Part shown: piece after piece, positions 25,401 to 38,591 of the stretch
Layout of the letters: every line of letters starts with the position of its first letter
Numbering within the stretch: position 1 is the first letter of the stretch
Source of the DNA: Rotaria macrura
Taxonomy: Eukaryota; Rotifera; Eurotatoria; Philodinida; Philodinidae
DNA length: 64,000 nucleotides
Assembly: GCA_900239685.1 (NCBI GenBank)
Contig: OENT01000909.1
Coordinates: forward strand, 656-64,655
Reading direction: 5' to 3'
Notes under the pieces: model-generated
What the model was told of the DNA's origin: nothing
The model's input: only the letters and a program-made list of their open reading frames with translations
The model's database searches: none
Program-made: the position numbers and the translations under genes

Positions 25401-27472
25401 AAAAGTATTATTTCTTTGTAGAAAGAATTGATTTTACTTGCATAACTAGAAACATGTTACTAGGGTAGATTATATTTAGAATAAGCACGTCTGGATACAA
25501 AAATAGAAGTACTCAAATATGAAAAAAATAGATTCCAACCTATACACATCCATATAGTTTGTTCTGTTCGGAATCATATGACATGTAGTAGTTTGTGAGA
25601 AACTAAAATTCGATTAGAAAAAAATATCATTCAATATTTTGAATATAGTATTTCAATTGAATGTTAATATCGGTTAAGTGTGAACACGATATTGATTTCA
25701 TTTGAAAGAAAAATTCTCATGGTAAAGTTCTAAGAATCACGTCTCACATTTACAGTACTGAAGCATTCTGTTGAGAACATATCGATTAATAAAACACGGA
25801 TAACTCTCTCCCAAAGAAACAGATGAAGAAAAAAAAAGCTTCTGAAAGAACTCGACAGCTTCCAAATAGCGATAAAATACTGAGCCAATTAACACATCAG
25901 TGATCGCAATTTTGGAAATTACAAATCGTGATCACTTTTTTTTTATCGAGTAATTAACGGTTTCAATTGAAAGAAATATTTATTGAGAAAATAAATAACA
26001 CAAATAATTAATCTTGATCACTACTTTCTTTTGCATCTTTCATAATGCGGATATAACGATAAGAAATAACTCGTTAGGGTTTTTTGTAGGCATCGAAATC
26101 AGGTTGATCTATATCAGCCAATATTCTATGTGTCAATCTTCAAAATACGGCTTGAACATTTTCTGGCTATTTGAGAACATGATTAAGATTTTCATCACTT
26201 ATTTTTTGAAATTACATTGTCTTTTCAAGTAATAGTATGAGAACACTATTTGAAAGTAAAGACATAGGTCAATCGATCATTTCGATTTTCACGTCTTAAT
26301 CAGTAAAGGTGATCATTCTATAGAATTGCTGCTCACTTTTCCGGTTACTGAACAAGTAAAGTTTGTATTTATTGTTTGATATATAGAATGATTTTTGTTC
26401 CCAGGATTCATATATGTATATATATATTATTAAAATAAAAGAGCTCATAACTGAATTTTTCAATAACTAATTAATCAAAGAAAGTGATCAGAAATTGGAA
26501 ACGAATAAAAAATGGAGTCTACGTCATTTCCTCCATTCCAGATTGCGCTCATTGACGTGTTAATTTGCTTCGTTTCTGATAGCAATGAGGACGTAGCCAA
26601 GAACTTTGTTTCAACGTAAAATTGGTAATATGCTTCACAAAACTGTTGGATTCGATATTTTTCATGTGAGTCAGATTTGTGCTGAACAAAATACTTGTCT
26701 CATTCATCAGAAATTTTCAACGAACGCATCCTAATTATTTTTATTTACGAGCTGTAACAGTCATCGTATCTGATCCATTGAGTTTCACTCGTTGCACGTA
26801 AACTAATAAAATGAAATAGGATCGTAATACTGTGGTTATGGTCAACGATGATATCGTACGTCCGTGCACGACCTTTAAAAGCATTCATACATAGATTAAC
26901 GATAACAATGATGAATGCGCAATAAAAATATAAAAATTTCGATGCATTTCTCAACTTTCCATGAGAGAAAGTCCATTGAAGAAAATTTGAATCTATTATC
27001 TGATCACTTTAACTTTGTTATACATTGATCATCAGTCCAACCATGAATATTTCGATGTGTGCATTATTACCAGTACATTCTTAACAACAGTAAGTTTTTT
27101 AAAATGGATTCTTTCAATATTAAATGAAGAATATGAGTACATGAAATGTTCACTTTACTTTAATAATAATGACTAAATTCCAATAAAACGTCAATTAAAA
27201 TGTTTTCTTTTTAAATAAAAATGTCACATCTTCAGTTTCTTTTCTTTTTTGTCACCAATCCTCATGCACACACGCACAAACCAGTGCACAGAGAAAAAAA
27301 AGAACGACATAGGTACAGACAGAGAAAAAAACCGATATGAGAAAGAAAACAAAAAAAAAACGAGTACAATTGCAATTGTATGGAACAAAATGAGCGAGAG
27401 TGAGAACGCAATAGAGAAATAGACAGTTAACAACAAGCAACAATAATATTTGAAAAAGAAACAGAACACATT
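22495..27472. other. 5-kb intergenic region between the giant gene and the FAM199X homologue
   Basis: This region is AT-rich. It should contain the promoter of the giant gene just above 22494 and the 3' UTR of the FAM199X homologue just below 27473. Simple sequence includes a TC run near 22836-22852, TACATA-type repeats near 23225-23260 and AT runs near 23446-23466. Short open frames here have no protein-like composition or splice context. No RNA gene was recognised. Confidence 0.55.
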
Positions 27473-28549
27473 TTACGATAAAATATCAACTTCTATATCT
27501 TCATCGCATTTTGTCAATTCAAGAACTTGATGATGTTGAGCATTAAATAGACCTGAACGATGTTCTTTTGCTGCTTGCCGTTGTTCTTTACGTTGACGTA
27601 ATTTTAATGCTTTCTCAATACGTTGCGATAATGGATCACTTTGATTTGATGACAATGATGAATAACCATCACTTTCATCATTCATCGAACCACCGCCACC
27701 AATCAAATTGAATTTAATTATATTTCTAATACGTCGATATTTTTCATCATTCATACCAGAAAAATCTAAGATAAATTCAGTTTGATGTGGTAACAATTGT
27801 GGTCCATCGGGTTGTAATATTCGTATGATTTCTAATTGTTCACGTCGACCCAGTTGCTCATTAATAATGCGTGTTAAATCTTCGGTCGCTAATGTTTGTT
27901 CGTTAATTGTCATTTTCGACCACAGTTTTGTTTGTAATTGTCGTCCATTTGTATTCGTACGATTCTTCGGCTGAGGTTTAGGGGATGGAGGTGCACTGCG
28001 TTGTGGCGGCGGAGCTTGTAATGGACTAGAAGTATTAGCAAGTTGTTGAAATAATGAACGTGTGTCATCGAATTCGGAAAAATAATCATTCTCGAAAAAA
28101 TCCGATAAATCTGATGTACCAAGGAAATCTGCTTCAATGCCAAGAAATAAATCATCAACAACACTTGAATTATTACACGCACCAATATCCATATATAAAT
28201 CATCCGAGCAGACCGACATCGATTTTGATGATGTTAATTGATTAACGGATGATTGTACTGTATTTAATGTAGCTGTTAAATCTGGCTGTGAGTTACTTCT
28301 TGACATAGATGCAAGCATATCGGAATTCAAGAATTGTTGAATGGATGTTGGACCGTTGTTAAGTGTTAATGCGGGTGGTGGCGGAGTTTGCAATGGGGGT
28401 GGATGAAACCATATTGTTGGTGATGTTGATTGATAATTATTTGTAAATGGTGTTGTCGAATATGAATTATTACGCATACGAAAAGATGATATCGGTGGAT
28501 AGGTTGTACTTCCACCACCGTCTGTATTACTTAATGACGATTGCATCAT
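27473..28549 (-). CDS. FAM199X: FAM199X homologue
   Basis: The 358-residue product matches vertebrate FAM199X, a roughly 390-residue conserved protein of poorly known function. Diagnostic stretches are LGRREQLEIIRIL followed by TEFILDFSGMNDEKYRRIRN, preceded by WSKMTINEQ. The tail KEQRQAAKEHRSGLF then ends EDIEVDILS, matching the vertebrate KEQRQARKERLSGLF and DVDVLM. The N-terminal third is Ser/Pro/Asn-rich and divergent. An acidic patch (DFFENDYFSEFDD) sits near residues 146-158. The ATG at 28549 lies immediately after a strong acceptor (AATTTAATTTCAG), so the start may follow a 5' UTR intron. The coding part is otherwise a single exon, unlike its neighbours. Confidence 0.85.
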   Translation of the reverse strand: MMQSSLSNTDGGGSTTYPPISSFRMRNNSYSTTPFTNNYQSTSPTIWFHPPPLQTPPPPALTLNNGPTSIQQFLNSDMLASMSRSNSQPDLTATLNTVQSSVNQLTSSKSMSVCSDDLYMDIGACNNSSVVDDLFLGIEADFLGTSDLSDFFENDYFSEFDDTRSLFQQLANTSSPLQAPPPQRSAPPSPKPQPKNRTNTNGRQLQTKLWSKMTINEQTLATEDLTRIINEQLGRREQLEIIRILQPDGPQLLPHQTEFILDFSGMNDEKYRRIRNIIKFNLIGGGGSMNDESDGYSSLSSNQSDPLSQRIEKALKLRQRKEQRQAAKEHRSGLFNAQHHQVLELTKCDEDIEVDILS

Positions 28550-28707
28550 CTGAAATTAAATTAAAATTAGTTTTATGAAAATCGAGGAAATCAATCGAAA
28601 GCGATAAAATGTGCATTGTTCTATTCAATAGATTAGACTGCAATCGACTAAAATAGTTATGAATGAAATGAATAGTACTAAAGGAAAAAGAAAAACAACA
28701 CACTTAC

Positions 28708-28770
28708 GTAGTCCATTTGAATTATTCAATGATGTATACATGGACCAATATGATGCACGCAAAAATTTGT
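28708..28770 (-). other. Upstream exon of the FAM199X homologue (UTR or extra coding exon)
   Basis: An excellent donor (CTAC then GTAAGTGTG) lies at 28707 and a possible acceptor (CTCCCAACAG) at 28771. The stretch between reads KFLRASYWSMYTS and LNNSNGL in one frame, which looks coding. Joined to the acceptor at 28550, however, that frame stops after a few codons. It would then act as an upstream ORF starting at the ATG in WSMYTS and overlapping the main ATG. Use of a weaker internal acceptor (ATACAG, exon from 28521) would instead keep the frame open into GGGSTTYPP. The sequence alone does not decide. Confidence 0.45.
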
Positions 28771-31700
28771 CTGTTGGGAGTATAAATAAATACATTGAAC
28801 GATAGTCAAGTGTATTGAACTTTATCTATTGAATTCTTCGTACAAATAATTCATTGTTGTAAAAAATACAACGTCGGAAAAAATGAATTTTGTACATATT
28901 TGACGTCATTTGACATTTCACGTGTTTTCGACTAATGACTATTTTATCATAAATATGAAGAACAGAAAAAAGTGAGAGGTAACTATTGGATGAAAATAGA
29001 TTTTGAAAACAAAAAGATTTGCACGTAGAACATCACATACTTTCATTTGTAAGACGAAAAAAGTAATTGTTTCATGGTATTCGATTTTATTTTGTTGAAA
29101 TTAAAAGAAAACAATCTTGCAACAACTACTGATGATTCTTATTAATGAGCTTATGACTTTTTTCTACGAATCAGTAATTAATGAAAAAGGATTATTTTGA
29201 AAAATGAATCATATATCGATAATATTTTATCATTACTATCCCAATAAATATGGTTGGTACTCAATAGTGATATAGAACACTTACAAACCAGTCATCATTT
29301 TAATACGCATGTCAAGAGTATACCTAGTAACTTAAGATGCAGAAAGAAACATGTTTTGTTGTTAGTTTAACATATTTATACAGGACAGTAATAAAATGAT
29401 GATTCAGTTGTTGATGATGATTGCTGATGATGAAGATTGCTTTTAATTGATAATCTAGAAAGTAGGAAAAACACATTTATTGCTAAAATATGATCGCACT
29501 TGTGTGCATAGTCCATTAATATTAAAACATATTAAAGATATTATTATAGAATCGACAACAACATAAAACATAGTTATAAATTACGATGTCTAATACTATT
29601 GACATTGCTTTTTTTTCTCTTTTCTAATCACCATTAGGATAAACAACTATAAGAAAAGAGATATGCCAATTTTCAATTTTTTTCTGGTTCATATTCGATG
29701 AAAATAATACGTTATTGAATGTCTATATCAATCTAATCATTTTCAATGGTACTGTTTGAAATTCTTCAAAATACATTCATTTCCCAATGACTTGTAAGAG
29801 GATTTCAAACGAAATCCGATGAAATACTAATATGATTATATATTAAGCACAAAAAAGATGCATTGTTAATAAGATATTTGACTCGGTATCTAAGATCAAA
29901 CATGATAAATAAATTGAAAACAGAACACTATTCACATAAACAACTGGGAAAATATGTAATATAAAAGATTGGATATAATTATTGAAATTATGTCTTGCTA
30001 TCACTAATTTAAATAAATGACCAACAATAAGATAGAATGGGAAAAAATGATCTCAAGGAAAAAATAGCGAAGAAGACGAAGAATTCTTTTTTTCCTCTGT
30101 CTTTATTGTTGTTATTTTTTGTTTTTGATTCTTCCATTGGTGCGCTAAGAGAACTTATCCTTTTATGACTTGCTAACAACTGCTTTAACGCAGATGTCGT
30201 ATGTCAACAAAATTGTTCGACAAGACTCTATATGTAAATACATTTCAATTGAATTGCAAAACCTATCTAATGACATTGGACTGATTATTTATGCTAATGA
30301 AATTATAGTTTAATATCTAATTATCTTTAAAATTCGTATGATACAACAAATCAATTCCAATATTGAATGAGACTATCTTATGGTAAAACGAGAATATATA
30401 GATGAAGACGGAAGGAAAAAAAACAATATTTCTGCTTTTCAGCTATCTTACGGTAAAAGATGTTTTCTGACGGAAGCCTCAATAGGTCGACATATTTTCT
30501 AGAATTAGTACTTGCTGTAGTTCTCGATAGAAAGCCAATGTGACCTGAAGTTCTTATGCTTTTCATACATATGCCATTATTACAGGAGAAGATGATGTTT
30601 CACAGCTTATTCAAACTACTTTCCGATGGTAATTCGAGATGAATACTCAGTAATATATTTTTCGCAGTTATTCTATGGCTTGGATTAGTACGGAAATTTA
30701 AACGCACTATTTTGTGAATACATGTCGAAGAAAACTGTCACTAAATCAAGTTCACTTAATACACACGGGAAAGATAATATTTGAAATCCAGTTCAAGAAA
30801 ATAAAATAAACAATCACATGTAGATATCATCACACAATTTACTATGAAATGTTTTACTATAGCTTATCGTTTTGTTTCGGTTGTTTCGATGTAAACAAAT
30901 GTAGATTTACTTGAAATGCGATATAAATAGAATCCAATCAAATATATTTACTACGACACGTTCTTATATTGCATAGTGTTCATCTTCTCGACGTGAAAAA
31001 CACTTAGTCAAAGTATTTTATTAGAAAAAAAAAGGATTAGGATAAATACTGACCTTGATATAAAGACCTCATCTCATCTTTTTCTTTAATGTAGCATCTT
31101 TGCAACTAATTTTTTGTACTAGTAGACCCAATAATCTTATGTATATTTTTATATAGCATCGATGAAAACAAAAAACAAAGTTTTGCAATGTGTTTTAATA
31201 GAAAGTGAAGAGTCAAAACGTGGTAGAATAATTTCTGAAGTTCAATATTTGTTGTGCATGTTTTTCTTTTAAATTGCTTATCATTAATGATCGTGATATA
31301 CTTATGTTTATTGATTTGTTGAAGAAAAACATCACGAAAAACAAAATGAAATGTTGATCGAATTGAATTTCTGAATTAGTTAATCTGACGATTACATCTA
31401 CTAGATTCATTCTTCAAATATATAATTTTTTCAATCACATTATTTCTCCACAAGTTCATTGTCTTAGTAATGATATGAGACAATGTCTTCATTATGGTCA
31501 GGTTTCATTGGACCAAAAGTTATGCACTCAAAATATGACGTTAGTAAGAGTTCTGAAAACGTTAAGATGATTTTGGCAAGATTGATAATATTTTCTGATT
31601 TTAATCATACTGATACATCGTTACTCAACCATTATCATGCTAAAAATAGATGGTTTTCATATCAATTGTTCATCCTAACGTTTGATTTTGTGAACGATAG

Positions 31701-34638
31701 GTTTCAGGCTACTATTGTTGCAATTTTATTTGTCTTAATCATGATAGAATATATTCGTTACATATAATAGATCGATAGAATCAAAGAGTTTAAGAAGGAA
31801 AGTGAGCGGTTGGAAAAAAAATCGTTGAAAAAATTGATATTTTAGTTTCAGGCAATTGTACAAAGTTATTATTAATAAAAGTTGTTTTCTTATTTTTGAT
31901 CTAGAATTTCAGATAATTACAAGTCACAATAGAAAACTCGAATACAATAATATGAATGAGGCTGTATTTTTACTACTTAGTATTCATAACTATATCTAGG
32001 AAGAAAATCTCATACATAGTTATTTTGATAACAAACAACATGGTCAAAAACTTAAAATAGATCTATTGTTCATCGCGATATATTATCTTACATTGCTACG
32101 ATAAATTTAGCAGAGCAAGTATATAAACGAGAACAAATTCCAATGTATCGTAAGCAATTAACTTAAATTTATAATTTTGTCATCATTTTTACATCGAACA
32201 AGTATTGACTTAGTGTACAAGAGTACCATAGAGTTTTCTAGTCTGATGAAATATTCTGTTTACTGATAGTTTTCGTATGTTAGAAAACATCTGTAGATAG
32301 ATAATGAAGAAAAAGATCCCAGTAAAGTCTCTACGAAATAAAACGATAAGATATGCGGAAGTAATGTTTGTGCGCTGTGAGAAATCTTATCGTCCATATG
32401 ACTGAAAGCTATTAGAATATAGAATAGCTCATTAAATTGTTGCATATATATATAGATGTTATTGTCATAATGTTTCTATTGGTAAAATAGTTATTGATAA
32501 GTTCATAATAACTTTCGAAGTAGATTGAAGAAGATGAATAAAAAATTGTCTCGTCATGTCTTTCAGCACACATGAAGATTCGTGCTATGCAACTAAAACA
32601 AACATCAGTGAAACGAGAGCTTTGTCTGATTTGTGTAATGATGCAGATGTAGATATGACAAATATATAGACATTGCTTTAACAGTTTTCAAGATAAGAAT
32701 ACTGAAATATAGCATGTGCTGGTATAGTTTCATCTTAATAGTATCTGTCGAAACGAAGAATCGTTGATTATCGTTGACTGTAAAGCAACCGATAACTTCG
32801 ATCTGATTATCATATTGAAAAATCACGACGCGTCATCTGGTGATACATCACGTAATCACATGTTATTTCTCATATTGAACTCGTCGAATATTTATTTATC
32901 GAACATTAGATTTCTTTTCATTGTAGTAAATCAAATATTATTTGCATAACTATGTTGTGATATAAGGCAGTTTATGCTGATATTTGACTCATCTTAGCAT
33001 CACTATTTTCTTCAGTCATCAAAATAAAGTTTTCCTTTAAATCTTTCATAAAATATTTACAACAAAATTTTCTTGGTATCATATAAAGTACTATTGACTA
33101 TACGATAGAATATGAGCCAAAATTTCTTGTAGCTGTCTGTATAGGAAAATAATACGGGAACTATTGCACTTGAACTGACCGAAGTAAGATGATGCGTGAT
33201 TGCTTGTGTATCTTCATTTGAAGTTCATTATTGGAGTAATTAATGGTCAATATTGTATTTATTTGTCTAAGTACAAATTCCATTGACAGAACATTACATC
33301 GTTTATATTATTCTTTAGTTTATGAATAGCACGAATAAAAAGTTGTCTATGTGAATTTTGCTAAATATTTCTAAGTTTTAACAATCGAAATCTTTTGTAA
33401 ACTAGTTCAAACACTATAAAATAGTAGATTATTAGCTTCGAGAATTGCACAAAGTCTTTATATATATATCCCTATGAATCAAATATAATGATCATGATAG
33501 TATAATCAGATAAATACATGTGGAAAAGAAAACAATCGAAGTTGATCTTAAGAAAGTCAACATCTAGTGAAAAACGTATTGATGATTTCAAAACTAATCG
33601 AAAGCAGCAGGTTTCATTGTGTTTAGCTTACAAGATATGCAACTGTATAGATCATAAAGTATTACATTCTTCAAGACGTGAATGGGATTACTATCATGAA
33701 AATTCATTACGTTGCAATTCAGATGGAGTCAATGAGAGAAACGAATGAGGATACAGACTATTGAGTGGATTAATCATAGCATAAAAAATATGGCATTGCT
33801 TGTTATGCAATGCATACAATGTTCAAATAACATAAGTGTATTGCAATATGTTTGCTTATGCTAACCAAACATCAAAACCACGGTTACAGAATTTCAAAAA
33901 AAAATGAAACTGCTTTTTAGGATGAACTGAAAGTTTAGCATATTGCTACAAAACGAATTAACATGGAAATAAGTATTCTATAGAAAAGTTGTTCAGACGT
34001 TATTCTTAAACAAGACTAACTACATTGAATGAAAAACTAAAAATACTGTTCGTTTAGAAAAACTATATAACCCTCCTCAATATCCGATTCTGCAGCAAAC
34101 AGTATGATTTTTGCTGGAATTCCCGAGAAAAACAATTTTCACCAAGAAAATTTTCGATAAATATCAAACTGTAAATTTTGAACAATTAAACAGTTCATTT
34201 TGTTCAAAATTCTATGCTAATTCCAAGCATAACAAAATATATGTATACTTAAGAATGAAAACCGTATAAACATTCAATAGTTTTAAGAACACCGCAATTT
34301 TCGAATACTTATGAAATTCCGTAGCCGAATATGTATAGGGAACAGATGAAAAAATTAAATAAAACTACAGTGAAAATGAGTTTTATTCGATAGAGCTCGT
34401 TGAATTCTAGCGGAAATTGTCGTCGATACTGCGACAATTAGCAACATAAGCGAGGAAAAAAATATTCTAAGCAACTTTCGTTATGGAATTTTATTAAAAA
34501 CACAGATGATTTGTGGAAACACTATCTTGTTTCATAGATGCCTAACAGTTGTATAAAGGCTATATGTTGAAAGAGTACGTCGTATTCTGCCAATTCAGCT
34601 CAAATTGAAGAGTTATTATTCCACTTATTCATGTTTAT

Positions 34639-34856
34639 TTAAAGGCGCATGCCACTACTGTCTCGCAGGCAAATTTTCGAGATGATTATCATGAGAAACA
34701 TTTTATTTGTCTGAGACGTATAAAGCTGCTCAGGAAAAAAAACTTTCTCGTTTCGTGCACTATTGGTCATGCTCTTTTCAATAGTGAACTCATCTGTCTC
34801 TATTTTTGAGTTGGAATCCTCCACATGCATGGATGACGATGGCTGGTTTTGACCTA
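34639..34856 (-). CDS. Possible terminal coding exon, unknown protein (weak)
   Basis: On the minus strand an acceptor-like GTTTCTTTAG is followed by an open frame through to a TAA at 34639. It begins QNQPSSSMHVEDSNSKIE and continues TDEFTIEKSMTNSARNEK. Hydrophilic composition, acidic/basic alternation and higher local GC look more like coding than the flanks. No upstream partner exon and no family were recognised. It could be the end of an unidentified gene, a pseudogene fragment, or chance. Confidence 0.25.
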
Positions 34857-37800
34857 AAGAAACGATGAAGTAAAGATTTATCTAATCAAAGATATGGCTT
34901 TTGACGATTTCATCATTCAATGGGATGCGTGGATTATCCTGACATGTCCGTAGTCGTGAAACTCAAGAAAAAAATAGATTTTTCAGTTAATTATGTTCTC
35001 AATCTTTAAATCAATCTCCGAGACTTTCTATGTCAACCATTTATTATTATAGTAATTCTCAATCTTTTCTTGTGTAAGAAGATTTATCTGATAACTTACG
35101 TTGTATCGTTATCACAAAAATCTTATTATCTAAATATGAAGAATTGCCTTTGGGAATTAGTATAAATAGAATGTTGTTGAATATCAATATATTGTAAAGT
35201 AAATTCAATAAAATCTTTTTGAATCGAATCGGTTCTACCTACAACTAGACTAAGTTCTTTTCCCAGAAAAGCAGGAATTCACATTCATAAGATAACAGTC
35301 AACATTGCATTGAACTCGCATGATCATTTCATGAAGACACTAAATTATAGAGTGTCTTGAAATAGAGTTTTAATAATTATAATAAGATTTCAAATTCAAA
35401 TTTCATTCAGAAGGAAGTTTTGTGTTCACCGAGAGCGATTCTGAAAGTTTTACACACGGAAGACATCGTTCTTGTCAGTAAAATTAGAATCTTATTAAAC
35501 TCGAGTGTTTTTTTCTCACATGACTATGGCAAATAATTGATTCTTGAGCGTTGAACTTAGTGAACAATGTAAATTCTTTCCGGTTGACTCTTTGCATATA
35601 TTACTATTATTGTTGAGTATGTTCTTTCTGTCTTTAGTAGCTACGTAAGATATCAAATTTGATCGAATTATCAATACAATGATCTTTATACAACTCTTCG
35701 AAAACTTACAGCAGTGTATGTTTCAAATTATTTTCTAATCTTAAGAAACACAGATAGATGTCTCAGATAAATTTCAAAAACAGTTAAACTTTAGTTAGTT
35801 TTATAATTGGCATGTTTCATAGTCGGTAGATTTTTTATAAAAGGATCTGTATTTTCAGGTCACTTTCAGTTAATACTTCTATCGTACTAATCGTTCTACT
35901 GAAGATTCTTTCATATTACAATATATTCTAGTCAATATCTTCGAACATTTCTCTACCTAAGTAAATTTCACGATGACTTAGTTGAAATAAAATTTTTCAG
36001 AATATTTTTTCTAACAAATGATTTGCAATGGTGCCAAATGAAACTAACTATGGTTTAGCGTTTGCATAAAATATATTGAGTCTATAATTGTTTTGTTTTT
36101 AAGAATTCCATATGTAATGCTCATGTTCAAGATCATTCTAAATGCTAGTATTTTTCTTTCATATTAGGTTTTCAAGTTATGAACATGAATATCCTATTGT
36201 GTACAATACACGTATACGATCTTGATGAATGATATGTTACATTGAATGAGAATTCAAGACTAGTTTCATAATTATTAAAGAATATTCTATAGTGAAGAAA
36301 ACAAAACGTTCATTTGCTCGATATATCATTAGAAAGAAATTCACACGAAGCTTAACTCTTAGTAGATAAAAGTCATACGTTTCTTAATTTACATCAAAAA
36401 GTTAAAAACTTGAATATGTACTGTTCAAATATCAACTAATTATAGATAGATTTCTAAGTATTTAACATGTCATGGAAAGCTTCATAAGTTCGTATTGAAT
36501 AAATTAACAATTTAAGATAATAAACATTCTTGTAATGCTTTTCAATATACATAAAACATAAAAATCAATAGAACATTTAATGAGGGTTAAAACCCAATCA
36601 TCATTATGTTATTTTTATTTTTCAAGGATTTATTTATTTTCTAGCTATATGTTTTGTATTTTATACACCATATGTCTTTTATTCACATATGTGCATAGAC
36701 GATTCCAATATTTGAAACCTAAATAAAAAATACAAGGCTGTGTTCTTCATAGATACTATTATATACCTGTGCTCTATTTATCTTACCATTCTGTTCTCGC
36801 TAACAAGCTTTTTCTTCTTCTCGATTTTTTTTTCTTTTTTTTTATGTTCATTCAGTTGTACCATCCGTTCTTATTCTCATCAGTTGCAACGTATCTATCT
36901 GCTTGTCTCCTTGTTCATATTCACACGTGCATCTATAACCGTATTCACGGAGTTTGATTTTAAACGACGACGCACACGCATACAAATTATTCTCAAATCA
37001 GTATACATTTATTGTATCTCTTCTCGATTAGACCTCATTATAACTACTATAGTATATGTCGAGTAATTGTGCCTGACAACCTGTCCAATTGCGAGATTTA
37101 TTTTGTTGAAAAGAATTCAACTCATTCGATTCAATAGTACAATCATTAAGTTGTAAAAGGTATACATTTTTAAAGTTAAAAGTTGATTTACAACGAATTT
37201 TTTTACTACGAAATAAGATATCCATAGCTCATTTTACATCACTTCAATTTATTCATTTCAATATTCAATTCAAAAAATTTTTACACTTCTTATTTTGCCT
37301 CTCATTCTCTTCTATCATCGATGTTTCAATTGCCGTCATCATGTAATTTCGCTCATAGTTGCTCCTCCCCTTTTCTTCCTTACTTTGTACATGCACAAGC
37401 CAAATCATCGATTTGCTTCATTTTTGAAAGAAAAACGAAGAAGAAAAGGAAGAAGAAGGTCATATGTATGTATGATACTATACATGTACACATACAAAAG
37501 TCAGAAACTAAAAAAGACCACATACTTATAAACAGGGAATATTAATCTTCATGAATTGATGAGACATTCACGTCAGAATTACTTTTTCTCTTTCTCTATT
37601 TTCTTCCTTGTATGTTGCCACTTCATAGAAAGGTTAAATAGTTTGAAACTCGTGTAGATACAATAAATTGAAATTGATCTTTTTCAAAAACAACAATCTG
37701 TAAGACAAAGCACAACTTTTATGTTATCATTATTACATTCTGCGAATTTTATAACTTCACAGTTCAGTTTATGTTGTTGAAATATACGATTGTGCATAAG

Positions 37801-38266
37801 TGAAAAAGAAGCAGAAGAAAAAAAAAATAATCACAACTAGAATCATTGAAAAATAGGGAAAGACCTTCGTTTCTAACTACCTTGACTATCACTCTATTCT
37901 CACATATTTCTTATCTCACACACTAGACAGACATCAGTCTTTCTCTTTTTTCATGAACTACTGTCTCAAAATGTACTATTTAGTTTATTGTTTAGTAATA
38001 GTTTGTTAATATTAAGTCATAATAGTAGCAACCTTGACAATCGTATAGCATTGAAGAAAAAAAAATGAAATTTCCTACTATCAAATAATAAGTGTAAGCA
38101 AAAAAAGTGACTATTCTCTCTCTCTCTCCCTCTCTGCCCAATTTATATTTCATTCACATGAGTATCAAATTTTCGATTGCGTCATTTCTTTACGTTTATG
38201 TATACGTATACATGAATTAGTGGTCAATTGTTTGGTTTGAACGAACGATGAGCTCTATATACTCTC

Positions 38267-38268
38267 TG

Positions 38269-38302
<34 letters not shown>

Positions 38303-38315
38303 TATATACATATGA
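38267..38315. repeat. Alternating AT/GTATAC simple sequence
   Basis: A nearly pure alternating purine-pyrimidine run (TATATA with TGTATA and ATACATA interruptions) lies about 280 bp upstream of the CAMSAP start codon. It is self-complementary and could extrude as a cruciform. Confidence 0.8.
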
Positions 38316-38591
38316 ATTCTCACCTAAGGCTAATCTTATTCAAATAGCTCCTATACTATCTTTTGTCTATGTATGTCATTTCTTTTTCTTTTTTCTTTTT
38401 CTTTCTTGATCATATATACACATATACCTATTCTCACTTACTTACCCGTCAGTGACATGTTGACACACGACTGTTAAACCGGGCCAAACATTATCTTACA
38501 AATTTTTTATCTATATCATATATCACAATTAGATAGCAAATCTTATCAAAGGCTAAAAACTAAGGCCGCATTGTGAACAATACGAGCGAGA

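Larger units (their letters stand above)
28771..38591. other. 9.8-kb gene-poor AT-rich region
   Basis: No recognisable protein family, tRNA or array was found. The many short open frames have Asn/Ile/Phe/Lys-heavy, non-repeating composition expected by chance at this base composition. An exception worth noting is the exon-like stretch at 34639-34856 on the minus strand. Simple sequence near the right end includes TC runs (about 38112-38128) and alternating AT/GTATAC runs (about 38267-38315). The promoter of the plus-strand CAMSAP gene should lie at the right end. Confidence 0.5.

Noticed and set aside
27224-27469. Phe/Val-rich minus-strand frames just after the FAM199X stop
   Set aside because: They lie in the A/T-tract 3' UTR of FAM199X and are simple-sequence artefacts.
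31483-31767. 94-codon plus-strand frame
   Set aside because: The composition is not convincingly coding, and there is no splice or polyadenylation context.
33518-33748. 76-codon Lys/Arg-rich plus-strand frame
   Set aside because: It is an isolated short frame in the gene-poor region with no conserved motif.
36740-37066. 108-codon Phe/Ser/Ile-rich plus-strand frame
   Set aside because: It is a low-complexity T-rich tract read as a membrane-like peptide, with no splice sites or homologous motif.
28771-38591. Search for tRNA genes, CRISPR-like arrays or rRNA in the gene-poor region
   Set aside because: No T-loop-like GGTTCRANYCC with pairing arms, no regularly spaced identical repeats and no rRNA-like conserved blocks were found by eye.
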